The notes under the pieces: model-generated
What the model was told of the DNA's origin: nothing
Database searches by the model: none
What the model saw: the letters and a program-made list of their open reading frames with translations, nothing else
Assembly (NCBI GenBank): GCA_044356745.1
Contig: JBIKVP010000002.1
Span: 1-64,000 of the forward strand
DNA: 64,000 nucleotides
DNA from: JBIKVP01 sp044356745
GTDB taxonomy: Bacteria > Pseudomonadota > Alphaproteobacteria > Rhizobiales > Beijerinckiaceae
Direction: 5' to 3'
Shown: positions 31,001 through 40,304 of the stretch, piece after piece
Position numbering within the stretch: position 1 is the stretch's first letter
How the letters are laid out: each line of letters opens with the position of its first letter
Program-made: the position numbers and the translations under genes

Positions 31001-32452
31001 TTGCGTGGTGATGAATGTCTTTATGCTAATCAGACATTTCTAGAACTCGTCGGCTACAGCTCTATTCATGCTATTAATGCGCTGGGCAGTCTGGATACAA
31101 TCTTTACGGGACGCACTGCCGACGATTTTGATCCAGAAGAAGCAGAAGGGAGTTCCCCGTTAGAGGTTATTTCTGCTAAGGGCGAGCGTATTGCGCTTGA
31201 TGCCTCCCTCTCCAGTATTGTCTGGCAGGGTAAGCCTGCCACTTTGCTTTCCTTTAGACGGTTGCGTCCTGTTTTACAGGACATTGCCCGTTTGAAAGCG
31301 CTTGAGCTAGAATATGAGCACGCGAAAATCAGGGTTCAAGAACTCTCAGCGATTCTTGATACTGCAACTGATGGCGTTGTTGTGCTTGATGATAAAGGGC
31401 GCATTCTGTCTATGAATCGCTCAGCAGAAGCACTTTTTGGCTATGATCAAAATGAAATGGTGGGTGAACTTCTTACGAGTCTGCTTGCTGGAGATAGTCA
31501 AGCGCTCGCAATGGACTATCTTGAGGGTTTAATCAGTCATGGTGTCGCAAGTTTGCTCAATGATGGTCGTGAGGTGGTGGGGCGTGTACGTCAAGGCGGA
31601 CATATTCCATTATTTATGACGATAGGTAATCTCAATCCTGAAAACACGCTCGAGGGTGAGCGCCGTTTTTGTGCCGTTATTCGCGATTTAACATCGTGGA
31701 AAAAAGCAGAAAAAGAACTGCTTGATGCGAAAAAGAATGCTGAAAAAACCAGCGCCCATAAATCAGAGTTTCTTGCAAAAATCAGTCATGAAATTCGCAC
31801 ACCGCTCAATGCTATTCTAGGTTTTACGGAGGTGATGCGTGATGAGCGCTTTGGCGCTATCGGCAATGAACGTTATCGTGATTACATCCGCGACATTCAT
31901 ACATCTGGCCAACATGTTATTTCACTGGTCAATGATTTGCTTGATTTAGCGAAGATTGAAGCGGGTAAAGCCGATCTCACATTTACAGCAACCGATCTGA
32001 ATGCTCTTCTTGAAGTGTCGGTTGCGATTTTACATCCTCAAGCCATACAAGAGCATGTCGTCGTGCGCACGAGCCTTGCCCCAAAACTGCCGATGGTTGT
32101 GGCTGATGAGCGCTCTCTCAAACAAATCGCGCTTAATTTATTATCGAATGCCATTAAATTTACGCCTGATGGTGGTCAGGTAATTGTCTCAACAGAACTC
32201 ACGGAACAGGGTGAAGTGGTGATCCGTTTTCGCGATACGGGCATCGGCATGAGTGGCGCCGATATGAAGGCTGCGCTTGAGCCATTCCGTCAAGTGGCCA
32301 CGTCACGCCGCTCTGGGGGAACAGGTTTAGGTTTGCCTTTAACGAAAGCACTTGTGGAGGCTAATCGTGGCGCATTTTCCCTCACCAGTGAAAAAGGTCA
32401 CGGCACATTAGTCGAAATCACTTTTCCGACAACGCGTGTGCTTGCGAGTTAA
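28007..32452 (+). CDS. very large PAS-containing histidine kinase, PdhS-like
   Basis: A 1481-residue soluble sensor kinase. Residues 1-130 and ~220-330 look PAS-like (TDHQGRFVTLSHDITEAIG is a typical start). Residues ~400-960 are low-complexity and rich in Gln, Glu, Pro and Ser, so likely disordered. Two further PAS domains follow (about 980-1090 and 1110-1230). The kinase core has KISHEIRTPLNAILGF (phospho-acceptor His1261), NLLSNAIKFTPDGG, DTGIGMSG and GTGLGLPL. Brucella PdhS, a cytosolic DivK kinase of about 1035 residues, has the same kinase core, so DivK control is inferred. Start: ATG 28007 downstream of AAGGAG; ATG 28019 is possible. It converges with cobV, 9 bp away. Confidence 0.85.
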   Translation: MIGAMSDIEALATDPALAPFLKEGVPAVIWRLDGTRVLWASQAAKPIIDALAPDGMVINKDFAQNLALLAQERSPTRGVRLQRIRLPHLGGNGAGDVLTCACHILTIPNSESALLTAVIGRLPERLLQNSYDPLALALQHRSEHDPALVDQLDNPLEVSPTLENNAGESVQSNAASITRSPLQSNSDTSSESDQSSVPASAPLNAHTIKEQLKERAKLKPRRRFVWETDHQGRFVTLSHDITEAIGVDVNDYLGKTWWDLMGTSVLDPSGEVAEAFTQTRTWTARNIQWRVAGTDVFVSVDMSAVPLSEGDGEFSGYRGFGICHLDSAFANLMRLEVQKEVDDEEIKETQEYVAPEQNQFLLNEPLWDEKKSRERVQKKEGLQAAPWSETPHQWLMWPEGSQGSNHSLESPVLLNDGKHRIAARLETSAHVAASVLTHLLPSARQKGAAQPSSQSFSYEGFLLSQLRALNESEDNSHQEKQPQTQSEPEPQKVSEHHVLSSDSPKPLEEGSINQSEESESPQSVVATQTTTPNDLLVDESIQIPVEQVSQTAFSEPKIKPDDQDSVQENALTHLEEEPAHSEEYMNQNVQEKNVQQQDFQNQNNQSNQLPEGDGNNQAPLPVSDATNIKIKPSFAPSFERVNPSAGSMRPTFEPVTPPKSPIATASILTKNNEDTSSHEASVPQDPAQAFGFASAKSAPQPQLAEAKRQLEFVGDYHGIAAGQFVDEVIVSVDIDELEPDTGIYGFNVRGFAPQDSHIKEANASSNTLSNLIPNAPEIPKTVVNPPPSEPLPESLPLPTNDQTADDFVTHDRQIDPEQALVQYREERARTKIAQPKPSQTEPTTTDESKNILESASHDTLSARATSDEKPSSRQRPTSVKRTSARLNDSEKEAFREIARVLKKPLTPSTHAPEKAQPQLVQSSPQDQAEQMMNDLSAMIEEAAPAALKPPDISPATMGDNVTPLPTALAHMRPRPRVITDQDPGFAGILKRLPMGVIVLRGDECLYANQTFLELVGYSSIHAINALGSLDTIFTGRTADDFDPEEAEGSSPLEVISAKGERIALDASLSSIVWQGKPATLLSFRRLRPVLQDIARLKALELEYEHAKIRVQELSAILDTATDGVVVLDDKGRILSMNRSAEALFGYDQNEMVGELLTSLLAGDSQALAMDYLEGLISHGVASLLNDGREVVGRVRQGGHIPLFMTIGNLNPENTLEGERRFCAVIRDLTSWKKAEKELLDAKKNAEKTSAHKSEFLAKISHEIRTPLNAILGFTEVMRDERFGAIGNERYRDYIRDIHTSGQHVISLVNDLLDLAKIEAGKADLTFTATDLNALLEVSVAILHPQAIQEHVVVRTSLAPKLPMVVADERSLKQIALNLLSNAIKFTPDGGQVIVSTELTEQGEVVIRFRDTGIGMSGADMKAALEPFRQVATSRRSGGTGLGLPLTKALVEANRGAFSLTSEKGHGTLVEITFPTTRVLAS

Positions 32453-32461
32453 AAACCTCTT

Positions 32462-33280
32462 TTAATGTGGTATGGCGATCAAAAATCCGATGTAAAGTGC
32501 AACCTCTGTCACCTGTTGTGTTGCGCCAGCCACATCCCCCGTTTGTCCCTGAATTTTATGCCATGATAGAGCGCTTACAATAAATGTCATTAAAAGCGCG
32601 AGTGCAGTTGCCCTTAAAAGATTAAGCGGCGGAAGCTCGAAGACCCATATCAATAGTGCTGCAATAATAAGAGCGGTCATCACTGCAACTATCAAGGTTG
32701 AGCGCGTTGGCTGACCAACTTTTGCAGAAAAGCCATCAGGCTTTGCGGGAGGCAAAAATGTCAAAGGAACTAATCCTAAAACACGTGAGAGCATGGCAAC
32801 AATAATGACCATACCTCCTGTTTGAAGTGGGGTTAATGTTAAACCCACATCAGCAAGTGTGATCACACGCAGTAAAATGACGATACCAAGTGCTGCTGCA
32901 CCAAAGGCACCGACGCGACTATCTTGCATAATGATTAGGCGTTTTTCACGCTCCAGTCCGCCGCCAAAACCATCGGCACAATCGGCGAGACCATCTTCGT
33001 GAAATCCCCCTGTCATGAACACTAAACTTGCGATGCACAATGCTGCACAAATGTGAGGCGATAAACCGCTTTCAAATGATCCAATCAAAATCAGCGCAGG
33101 GATAAAGGCGATGATCAAACTTGCAATAGGCAATCCAATTGGCAAGGTGCGAAAATCTGGCAAAGCATGTGGATCTACCTCCCAAGGCAAAACAGGCATA
33201 GGTAGGCGTGAGTAAAATCGCACATTTTGAATAATTAATTCCATATAACGCCCTATCGCCTGACGAAAGGGGTGTATCAT
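32462..33280 (-). CDS. cobV: adenosylcobinamide-GDP ribazoletransferase (cobalamin synthase)
   Basis: This membrane enzyme joins adenosylcobinamide-GDP and alpha-ribazole in the last stage of cobalamin synthesis (CobS in Salmonella, CobV in Pseudomonas; the latter name avoids confusion with the chelatase cobS above). The 272-residue product has the metal-binding signature GGFHEDGLADCADGFGGG, DSRVGAFGAAAL and about six membrane segments. Its ATG overlaps the stop of the GH3 gene (ATGA), so it is translationally coupled to an unrelated gene. cobU and cobT-type phosphoribosyltransferase genes are not nearby. Confidence 0.94.
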   Translation of the reverse strand: MIHPFRQAIGRYMELIIQNVRFYSRLPMPVLPWEVDPHALPDFRTLPIGLPIASLIIAFIPALILIGSFESGLSPHICAALCIASLVFMTGGFHEDGLADCADGFGGGLEREKRLIIMQDSRVGAFGAAALGIVILLRVITLADVGLTLTPLQTGGMVIIVAMLSRVLGLVPLTFLPPAKPDGFSAKVGQPTRSTLIVAVMTALIIAALLIWVFELPPLNLLRATALALLMTFIVSALSWHKIQGQTGDVAGATQQVTEVALYIGFLIAIPH

Positions 33281-35556
33281 GGCTGTTTGCCTTCAAACAT
33301 AAAGATACTTCGTGTTTGTGCCAATGATGATCCCCCAACATAGACTTCAAACAATCCAGAATCGAGATGATAACGTCCTTGATCATCATGGTAGCCGAGG
33401 CTAGATGCAGGCAATTTAAACTGCACTTGTCGTGTTTCTTTGGCTTTGAGAAACACTTTTTCAAAGCCTTTAAGCTCACGCACTGGGCGTGATCGGTTAG
33501 CAATTGGCTGGCGAATGTAAAGCTGTACTACCTCTTGACCATCACGTGCTCCGCTATTTGTTACATCAACTGTGACACCAAGCGTTTGCCCTTCACGCAC
33601 CTTCTCCTGATTCAGGCGAATATTATTATAAGCGAATGTTGTGTAACTTAATCCAAAGCCAAACGGATAAAGTGGCTCATTCACTTCATCGACAAAAATG
33701 GATGTATAACGATCAGCGCGGTTTCCAGGTCGCCCTGTTGGAAGGTGGTTGTAATATACAGGGATTTGCCCAACGACACGCGGAAAGCTCATCGGCAGTT
33801 TACCGGAAGGATTAAATGCCCCCGTTAAAACATCGGCGATTGCTGGGCGTGCTTCAACACCTGCATGAAACGTTTGCAAAATTGCAGCAACATGATCATG
33901 AGCCCATGTCAGAACAAGTGGACGCCCACTGACAACAATTAAAATAACAGGCTTTTGAGTGGTGATGAGCGCTTCAAGTAGTTCTTGTTGAATACCCGGC
34001 AAACCAAGCTGCGTGCGTGATGCAGCTTCGCCAATCAGGTGGCAATCCTCTCCTAACATGGCGATGATCACATCCGCCTGACGTGCGGTTTCAAGAACTT
34101 CTTCACGGCTGATGTAACTATCACCACATGTTTGAGTTGTTCCCCGCGCATAGGTGATGCGTGCCTTGTCGCCAAGCTGTTGTTGCAATGCCTGTGGCAA
34201 AGTCGTGACTTGAGGAGGCGGTAAATGATGTGGACTTGTCCATGTTTTATTTTCATCATGAGTCGCAAAGGCGCCAATCACTGCAATGGATTTTGTTTTA
34301 TCAGTCAGCGGCAAGATACCATCATTTTTGACTAATATAAGCGACTCTCTTGCCACGCGCCGTGCCGCTACACGTGCATGAGGATTATCGAGTAAATCTG
34401 TGGATGCACGGGGATCAGGAGGCGTTTTATCGAAAAGGCCGAGGCGAAATTTCACACGCAAGATACGCCGCACAGCATCATCAAGGCGACTCATGGGAAT
34501 GCGCTTTGCTTTAACTTCTTCGCCAATAAAACGCACATAAACGCCACTGAACATATCCATATCGACGCCCGCAAGGAAGGCGTGTCGTGCCGCAGCACGA
34601 TCATCTTTCGCGATACCGTGCGCTTTGAGTTCGGCGATGGATGCAAAATCAGACACCACAAAACCTTCAAAACCCCATGTGGTTTTTAGAAGATCTGTCA
34701 GCAAAGGTTTATGGGCAGTGGCAGGAATACCATTTAAGGCATTGAAAGCCGCCATCATGGTCATAACACCTTGATCAAGAGCAGCTTTAAATGGGGGTAA
34801 ATGGAGATCATGAAGTTGGCTAAGGGGAATCCATGTGGAATTGTAATCACGCCCTGCTTCAGCTGCGCCATAACCCACAAAATGCTTTGCTGTCGCAGCA
34901 ATGCCGCCCTCTTGATAACCTTTAACCCGTGCTGAAGCCATGATGGAGGCGAGAAATGCGTCTTCACCAGCGCCTTCCATCACGCGTCCCCATCGTGGAT
35001 CACGAGACATGTCAACCATTGGCGCAAATGTCCAATTAATCCCTGTGATAAAACTCTCATACCCAGTCCAACGGGCTGCTTCTTCAACCAGCGAGGGGTT
35101 CCATGTTGCCGCTTGTCCTAACGGTTGAGGGAAAATCGTACGGAAACCTTGTACAGCGTCTAAACCAAAAAGAAGTGGTATTTTAAGGCGTGATTGGGCA
35201 GCAGCTTGCCTTAAAGCAATAATTTCATCCGGTTCAACAACATTCATTGCCGCGCCGATTTTACCATTGCGCACATCTTGAAGCGGTAGAATATCTCCGC
35301 GTCCATAAAGATTGAGCTGTCCCACCTTCTCTTCAAGCGTCATGCGTTTAAGCAGTGTGTTGATTCGACCTTCAACAGCTTTTAGTTGCACGGGGGAGAG
35401 AGGCTCAACAGTGGTAATGCGCTCAGGTAGTGTCGGCTTGAGAGAGGGTGATTGTGCATTTAATCCAATAGGGAAAATGCACAATGCAATGATGAGTGTG
35501 TGAACACGCATTGTGAATATTTTTAAAAATTGTTGATAGTGGTAAGGGCGTGCCAT
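33277..35556 (-). CDS. bglX: secreted beta-glucosidase, glycoside hydrolase family 3
   Basis: A periplasmic or secreted retaining beta-glucosidase of the BglX type, 759 residues. A signal peptide (RVHTLIIALCIFPIGLNAQS) lies at about residues 17-36; translation may start at the Met at residue 16 (ATG ending 35511). The GH3 N-terminal barrel includes KHFVGYGAAEAGRDYN and nucleophile motif GFVVSDF. A GH3 C-terminal sandwich and a fibronectin III-like domain (SGARDGQEVVQLYI, then ELKGFEKVFL) follow. It overlaps cobV by 4 bases. A terminator lies upstream of its start. Confidence 0.92.
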   Translation of the reverse strand: MARPYHYQQFLKIFTMRVHTLIIALCIFPIGLNAQSPSLKPTLPERITTVEPLSPVQLKAVEGRINTLLKRMTLEEKVGQLNLYGRGDILPLQDVRNGKIGAAMNVVEPDEIIALRQAAAQSRLKIPLLFGLDAVQGFRTIFPQPLGQAATWNPSLVEEAARWTGYESFITGINWTFAPMVDMSRDPRWGRVMEGAGEDAFLASIMASARVKGYQEGGIAATAKHFVGYGAAEAGRDYNSTWIPLSQLHDLHLPPFKAALDQGVMTMMAAFNALNGIPATAHKPLLTDLLKTTWGFEGFVVSDFASIAELKAHGIAKDDRAAARHAFLAGVDMDMFSGVYVRFIGEEVKAKRIPMSRLDDAVRRILRVKFRLGLFDKTPPDPRASTDLLDNPHARVAARRVARESLILVKNDGILPLTDKTKSIAVIGAFATHDENKTWTSPHHLPPPQVTTLPQALQQQLGDKARITYARGTTQTCGDSYISREEVLETARQADVIIAMLGEDCHLIGEAASRTQLGLPGIQQELLEALITTQKPVILIVVSGRPLVLTWAHDHVAAILQTFHAGVEARPAIADVLTGAFNPSGKLPMSFPRVVGQIPVYYNHLPTGRPGNRADRYTSIFVDEVNEPLYPFGFGLSYTTFAYNNIRLNQEKVREGQTLGVTVDVTNSGARDGQEVVQLYIRQPIANRSRPVRELKGFEKVFLKAKETRQVQFKLPASSLGYHDDQGRYHLDSGLFEVYVGGSSLAQTRSIFMFEGKQP

Positions 35557-35618
35557 TTGTCATTCATTAAGCGTGTAAGATTTAAAGGATTATCACGCTA
35601 TGAGTATGTGTCTATAAA

Positions 35619-35647
35619 AAAACGTGCGCATAAATTGCGCACGTTTT
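35619..35647. terminator. strong intrinsic terminator downstream of csp
   Basis: Perfect 12-bp stem AAAACGTGCGCA / TGCGCACGTTTT with a 5-base loop TAAAT, lying 29 bp beyond the csp stop codon. It should end csp transcription and shield the GH3 gene. Confidence 0.8.
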
Positions 35648-35675
35648 CATCACAAAGAACAAGCTGTCTAGTTAA

Positions 35676-35885
35676 TTATACAAGTTGAAGATTGCCTGCA
35701 GAAGTTTTGCCACGCTCCGTGACAAGATCATAGAGAATGGGTTGATTTTCCATCAAGCTTTCCACGCCCAGTGCACGAAGCGCTGTAATGTGCACAAACA
35801 CATCGCGTCCGCCATCATCTGGTTGAATAAAGCCATAACCCTTTTTGGAGTCAAACCATTTGACCTTGCCTTTTGCCTTCGCCAT
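35676..35885 (-). CDS. cspA: cold-shock domain protein (CspA family)
   Basis: A 69-residue single-stranded nucleic-acid binding protein, one OB-fold. RNP1 (KGYGFI, residues 15-20) and RNP2 (VFVH, 29-32) are intact after the usual KGKVKWFD start. The frame is open for another 57 codons upstream, but these do not resemble the family, so the ATG at 35885 is chosen. The upstream region probably forms a long leader mRNA with hairpins. Confidence 0.93.
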   Translation of the reverse strand: MAKAKGKVKWFDSKKGYGFIQPDDGGRDVFVHITALRALGVESLMENQPILYDLVTERGKTSAGNLQLV

Positions 35886-36185
35886 CGAAATCGTCCTTAA
35901 ATCAAAGTGAGTATCAGAGGATGCATCGCTCAGAAGCCATAAAGCGATCTGAACGACGCGAGTAGCCATGTCCTTTCTCGGTTTATTGTCGATGGTCATC
36001 GACGACGATACCGATACGATCCACAGCACAACCGGATCGTAGGGTAGGCGCCTCATTTACTCCCTTCTGCCCTTCATTGATGCGGTGTTAATAACACAAA
36101 CCAACAGGACAGGACGTTCAAGCGAGGTGGCTAGAGCCGGCAGAATTCGATTGCATCCTTATGAAAACGCACAAATGCTTTTTCG
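35886..36185 (-). promoter_or_regulatory. probable long 5' leader/promoter region of cspA
   Basis: This 300-bp stretch separates cspA from the end of the GNAT gene. A self-complementary GTCGATG-GT-CATCGAC lies at 35988-36003. Cold-shock genes often carry long structured leaders that act as RNA thermosensors, so this is a candidate. No gene is supported, although one frame is open across part of it. Confidence 0.35.
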
Positions 36186-37424
36186 TCAATCTGATTCAGC
36201 CTTGGGGACAGCACGGATCGGTTGTTTTGGTGAACGAATACTGTGATAAAGGCGTTTAAGGTGATTATAGCCTTCAAGACGTAAGTGTTCGGCGTACATT
36301 ATGCGTTGAAATGTAGATGATGACATTGCCGGATCAGTGACAATAATGACATCCGCAACTTCTTCACGGTCGGCCCATAGCCCTTCAACTACGCATCCAG
36401 ATAAACTTGCTGAATCAAGGTGATCTGCATAACCTGTTATAAGGAAATCTCGGATCATATCTTCTTCGAGAAGAAGACCAGGTGAAAAACGGGCAAAACG
36501 TTCATCATAGGTTGTTTTGACACCAAAGCTTGAGCGTTGTGTAATGAGTGTTAAGCTGATGGCAATGGGAGCATCATTAAGGGTTAGCATATCAATCCGC
36601 ACCTGTGGACCGTTCTGGGTGCGTGCAAAAAACTGCTCGCCTAAACGTCGTGTGCTGTCTTGACAGCCGAGTGCACTGCCCCACTGTCCTTTCCAGCCCC
36701 GCATTTCCATCGCGACATAAGCCTCATATCCTCTCATAATGTCATCTGGGCTCGTGAGCAGAATATGTTTGAGTTCACCCGCTTGACGCAGGTTGTTACG
36801 GGTGCGTTTCAGATCTTTGCGACGACGTTTACTGACATACTGTTCAAAATAAGCATCAGGATCACTGCGCCTTGCACCTGTTTGAGGATCATATGATTTT
36901 AAAACAGCGCGATCATAACCATTAAAAGCGTGCCACGCAAAACCTGCTCGCTCACATGCAGCCTTCAAATGTTGAGCAACAGAGCGATTAGTTGATAAAA
37001 AAGGGAAGCGCCACATCCCTTTATGAATGGTGTGAAGCCCCTTGATGAGCTTATCTGCAATCTGCTCACTGTGTTCAGGCGCAATTAAGGGAAGAGATGA
37101 CATGATAAAAGGGTTAATCAAGGCTGTCGGAATACGTTTGTAACCAAACCAGCTGCCTTTGAGTGTATAAGGTAAAAAGCCCGTCAATATATCATGCTGA
37201 GTGATGGCTAAACACTGCACTGAACGTGATGACGCAATATAACGACTCATCGCTTGTAACAAGCGGGGTGTGTAATAGGGATTGGGATCAAGCGCATTAC
37301 ACGCAAGCGCATGGAGCTTATCTTGATGTGTTTCAACAAAAGACAACCCTTGTTCATGATGATGTATCTGAACAGAGCTATATGTCTCACATTGAGAAAC
37401 GTCAGCGGTCATAGACTGTATCAT
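36186..37424 (-). CDS. GNAT-fold acetyltransferase, CelD/BcsL-like (PF13480 type)
   Basis: A 412-residue protein of the acetyltransferase group annotated as cellulose-biosynthesis CelD/BcsL or FemAB-like. Visible features are the basic KRRRKDLKRTRNNLRQAGEL helix (residues ~203-222) and AMEMRGWKGQWGSAL. The C-terminal GNAT-like part includes LNDAPIAISLTLI, TTYDERFARFSPGLLLEEDMI and LDSASLSGCVVEGLW. The acceptor is unknown. It follows a polysaccharide flippase gene by 68 bp on the same strand, suggesting surface-polymer modification. Confidence 0.75.
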   Translation of the reverse strand: MIQSMTADVSQCETYSSVQIHHHEQGLSFVETHQDKLHALACNALDPNPYYTPRLLQAMSRYIASSRSVQCLAITQHDILTGFLPYTLKGSWFGYKRIPTALINPFIMSSLPLIAPEHSEQIADKLIKGLHTIHKGMWRFPFLSTNRSVAQHLKAACERAGFAWHAFNGYDRAVLKSYDPQTGARRSDPDAYFEQYVSKRRRKDLKRTRNNLRQAGELKHILLTSPDDIMRGYEAYVAMEMRGWKGQWGSALGCQDSTRRLGEQFFARTQNGPQVRIDMLTLNDAPIAISLTLITQRSSFGVKTTYDERFARFSPGLLLEEDMIRDFLITGYADHLDSASLSGCVVEGLWADREEVADVIIVTDPAMSSSTFQRIMYAEHLRLEGYNHLKRLYHSIRSPKQPIRAVPKAESD

Positions 37425-37492
37425 GCCTAAATAACATGCAAGAGTTGTGCCAATTCAATGTTGTCTTATGACATGATATTATTATCTGTCGC

Positions 37493-38809
37493 CTAACGCA
37501 CAGGTGTCCAGATGTGGCATGTGATATAAGCTGCGTGCGCCAAAAGTGCCCCTTTGATCATTTGTGTGAGAGCCATCGCACTTGCCGCGCCCCATATCCC
37601 ATAATAAGGGATCAGGACACTATTCAACGTGATTGCCGTAAGGAGCACGATGACGGCAATGCGTGCTGCTACGCGCTCATATCCTGACATATTGAGGGTG
37701 TCTTCAGCCGGCCCTAAAAGCGCTTGTCCAATCATTCCAAAGCCAAAAATGATCATCAGCGGTGTAGCACTGGCAAAGCTTTGGCCAAACAGTTGTAACA
37801 GCCAAGGTGAGGCAATGATCAAAGCAATGACTGTGAGGCTTGAGGCCAATGCTGTTAAACGGGCTGTATGGGTGACAAGCTGTTGTAGGGCGGTAAAATT
37901 GTCTTCAGCATGAGCTTGAGCTAAGCGGGGAGCTGTCGCGCTACTGGCTGCATATTGGATAAATGCGACAATCTGCATCAGCCGTGTTGCCGCAAAATAA
38001 ATACCCACCTGTGAGGGGGGCACAAAAAAGCTTAATAACACAACATCAACAAACGATAACAGCACATTCACCAGATCACTAAGTCCCATAGGAAGGGACG
38101 TGATGATCCATTCACGTACCGCGTATGTTCGCTCTCCTGAGGGCAAAATAGTTTTCAAAGCCTTATGCAGAAAAAAGAGTTGGCACACGAGCGTGAGAGC
38201 CGTTGCTAATAGCGTGACGCTTACAGCAACCCACGCCTGAGCAGGAACACCGTTGATCAACGCGACAATGACACCCAAAGCAATCAACCCTTGCCGAACA
38301 ATATAAGGTGGAGCGATGGCGAGAATCGGCCATTTAAACGCGCGTGCGATGCCCTCAACGTAATCTTGCAGCGCAAACAGCGGCAAGACACACAATGCAA
38401 TCACAAACGGAGCAACATAAGCACTTAAAAGATAAGCATGTAAAAAAAACAGAACAATGCCGCCCAGCAGTGCAAGAGAAACCGACAACGCTGCAACAAA
38501 ACCCGCGCCGCCCCATAAAAACCCGCGTATCAAATCAGCACGCGCCGCGACCTGATAATGGGGAATGAACCGATTGCCGCTTTGTCCAAAGCCAAGAAGG
38601 GCACTATGCCCGAAAATGGTCATCCACACCCATACTGTTGCAAAAATTCCGTATTCACTCGTGCCAAGAGCACGGGCAAGAATAACTTGTGTGATATAAG
38701 CCAATCCTGCTGCTGTTATACGCACAAGCAGCACCTTTTGCCCATCGCGTCGTGCTTCTTTAAGCGTTAAAGCGTGCGAGTCTTCACTATTTTGAGGCAA
38801 TTGCATCAT
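37493..38809 (-). CDS. oligosaccharide flippase / polysaccharide biosynthesis membrane protein (Wzx-like)
   Basis: A 438-residue polytopic protein with about 12 hydrophobic segments, of the MATE/MOP flippase superfamily. The N-terminal VLLVRITAAGLAYITQVILARALGTSEYGIFATVWVW is characteristic of polysaccharide exporters. It probably flips lipid-linked sugar repeats across the inner membrane. It is divergent from pyk (82 bp) and followed by the CelD-like gene; no glycosyltransferase genes are adjacent. Confidence 0.85.
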   Translation of the reverse strand: MMQLPQNSEDSHALTLKEARRDGQKVLLVRITAAGLAYITQVILARALGTSEYGIFATVWVWMTIFGHSALLGFGQSGNRFIPHYQVAARADLIRGFLWGGAGFVAALSVSLALLGGIVLFFLHAYLLSAYVAPFVIALCVLPLFALQDYVEGIARAFKWPILAIAPPYIVRQGLIALGVIVALINGVPAQAWVAVSVTLLATALTLVCQLFFLHKALKTILPSGERTYAVREWIITSLPMGLSDLVNVLLSFVDVVLLSFFVPPSQVGIYFAATRLMQIVAFIQYAASSATAPRLAQAHAEDNFTALQQLVTHTARLTALASSLTVIALIIASPWLLQLFGQSFASATPLMIIFGFGMIGQALLGPAEDTLNMSGYERVAARIAVIVLLTAITLNSVLIPYYGIWGAASAMALTQMIKGALLAHAAYITCHIWTPVR

Positions 38810-38891
38810 TCACAACTTTAAAATCATAGCGTATCGAATCGCATAATATGTACGCGAATCATTTTGCTTATTTAAGAGAGGATACTGTGCC

Positions 38892-40304
38892 ATGCATCGC
38901 CAACGTCGGGTCAAGATTATTGCGACATTAGGCCCAGCCTCCTCATCTCCTGAGATGATCCGTGCCTTATTTGTAGCAGGGGCGGATGTGTTTCGTATTA
39001 ACATGAGCCATCTTAAACCTGATGATCTGCTCCCACTCGTTGGGATGATTCGGCGTTGTGAAATGGAGATGAACCGCCCAATTGGCATTCTTGTTGATCT
39101 TCAGGGTCCTAAACTGCGTATTGGGCAAGTTGCAGAACACGTCAGCCTTGAGCAGGGTGCAACATTTACGCTTGATCAAGACGCTGAAACGTTAGGCGAT
39201 CATACACGTGCTTATTTGCCTCATCCCGATATATTTCTCGCTGTGCATAAGGATCATCATCTCCTGATTGATGATGGTAAATTGCGGCTGCGCGTCATGT
39301 CTGTCTCTCCAACACGCATTGAAACAAAAGTCATCACATCAGGAGTTCTGAAAAGTCGCAAAGGAGTGAGTGTTCCCGATACACTCCTCCCGCTTTCTGC
39401 AATGACACCCAAAGATCATGCTGATGTTGCCGCTGCCCTTAAAACCGATATTGATTGGATTGCCCTTTCTTTTGTTCAGCAGGTCTCCGACATCGTTGAG
39501 CTCAAGAAAATCACTCAAGGCCGCGTGGGCATTATGGCTAAGATCGAAAAACCACAAGCGATTGCGGCACTGGATGAGATTATTGAAGAAGCTGATGCCG
39601 TTATGATTGCCAGGGGTGATCTTGGTGTTGAGTTGCCGCTTGAACAAGTTCCTGGATTGCAGAAGCGTATCACACGTCTTGCTCGTCGGCGCGGCAAGCC
39701 TGTTGTCGTTGCGACGCAGATGCTCGAATCGATGATCATAACGCCGACACCAACACGCGCTGAGGTTTCAGATGTGGCAACTGCCGTGTTTGAAGGAGCT
39801 GATGCGGTGATGCTTTCCGCAGAAAGTGCTGCGGGTCATTATCCTATTGAATCTGTTGCGACCATGAATCGTATTGCTGAAGAGGTGGAACAAGACCCGC
39901 TTCATCGCACAATTATTAATGCACAACGCTCCGAACCCGAAGCAACAGGGGCGGATGCGATTGCCGCCGCTGCCCGTACTATGAGTGAAACACTTGGCGC
40001 TAAAACCATTGTTGCTTGGACATCTTCAGGGGCAACAGCGCTTCGGATTGCACGTGAGCGTCCTGATGCACCTATTTTGACCCTTACACCTCATGCGCAA
40101 ATCGCACGTCGCCTCGCACTGGTATGGGGTGTTCATGGCGTGATGGCTCGTGATGCAACAGATACAGATGATATGGCGCTGCGTGCAGGTTCTTACGCGT
40201 TAGATGAGGGATTTGCGGCAAAGAATGATCGCGTTGTTGTTATTGCGGGGGTTCCATTTGGTACGCCCGGCTCCACAAATCTGATACGTCTTTTAAAGAT
40301 ATAG
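38892..40304 (+). CDS. pyk: pyruvate kinase
   Basis: Converts PEP and ADP to pyruvate and ATP. The 470-residue product has RVKIIATLGPASSSPEMIRAL at the start, the FRINMSH segment, the catalytic Lys/Mg region IMAKIEKPQA and MIARGDLGVELP, ATQMLESMI and SAESAAGHYP. A C-terminal allosteric domain starts around residue 345. GAGAGGA lies 10 bases upstream of the ATG. With the PPSR protein at the start of the window it touches the PEP-pyruvate node. Confidence 0.95.
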   Translation: MHRQRRVKIIATLGPASSSPEMIRALFVAGADVFRINMSHLKPDDLLPLVGMIRRCEMEMNRPIGILVDLQGPKLRIGQVAEHVSLEQGATFTLDQDAETLGDHTRAYLPHPDIFLAVHKDHHLLIDDGKLRLRVMSVSPTRIETKVITSGVLKSRKGVSVPDTLLPLSAMTPKDHADVAAALKTDIDWIALSFVQQVSDIVELKKITQGRVGIMAKIEKPQAIAALDEIIEEADAVMIARGDLGVELPLEQVPGLQKRITRLARRRGKPVVVATQMLESMIITPTPTRAEVSDVATAVFEGADAVMLSAESAAGHYPIESVATMNRIAEEVEQDPLHRTIINAQRSEPEATGADAIAAAARTMSETLGAKTIVAWTSSGATALRIARERPDAPILTLTPHAQIARRLALVWGVHGVMARDATDTDDMALRAGSYALDEGFAAKNDRVVVIAGVPFGTPGSTNLIRLLKI

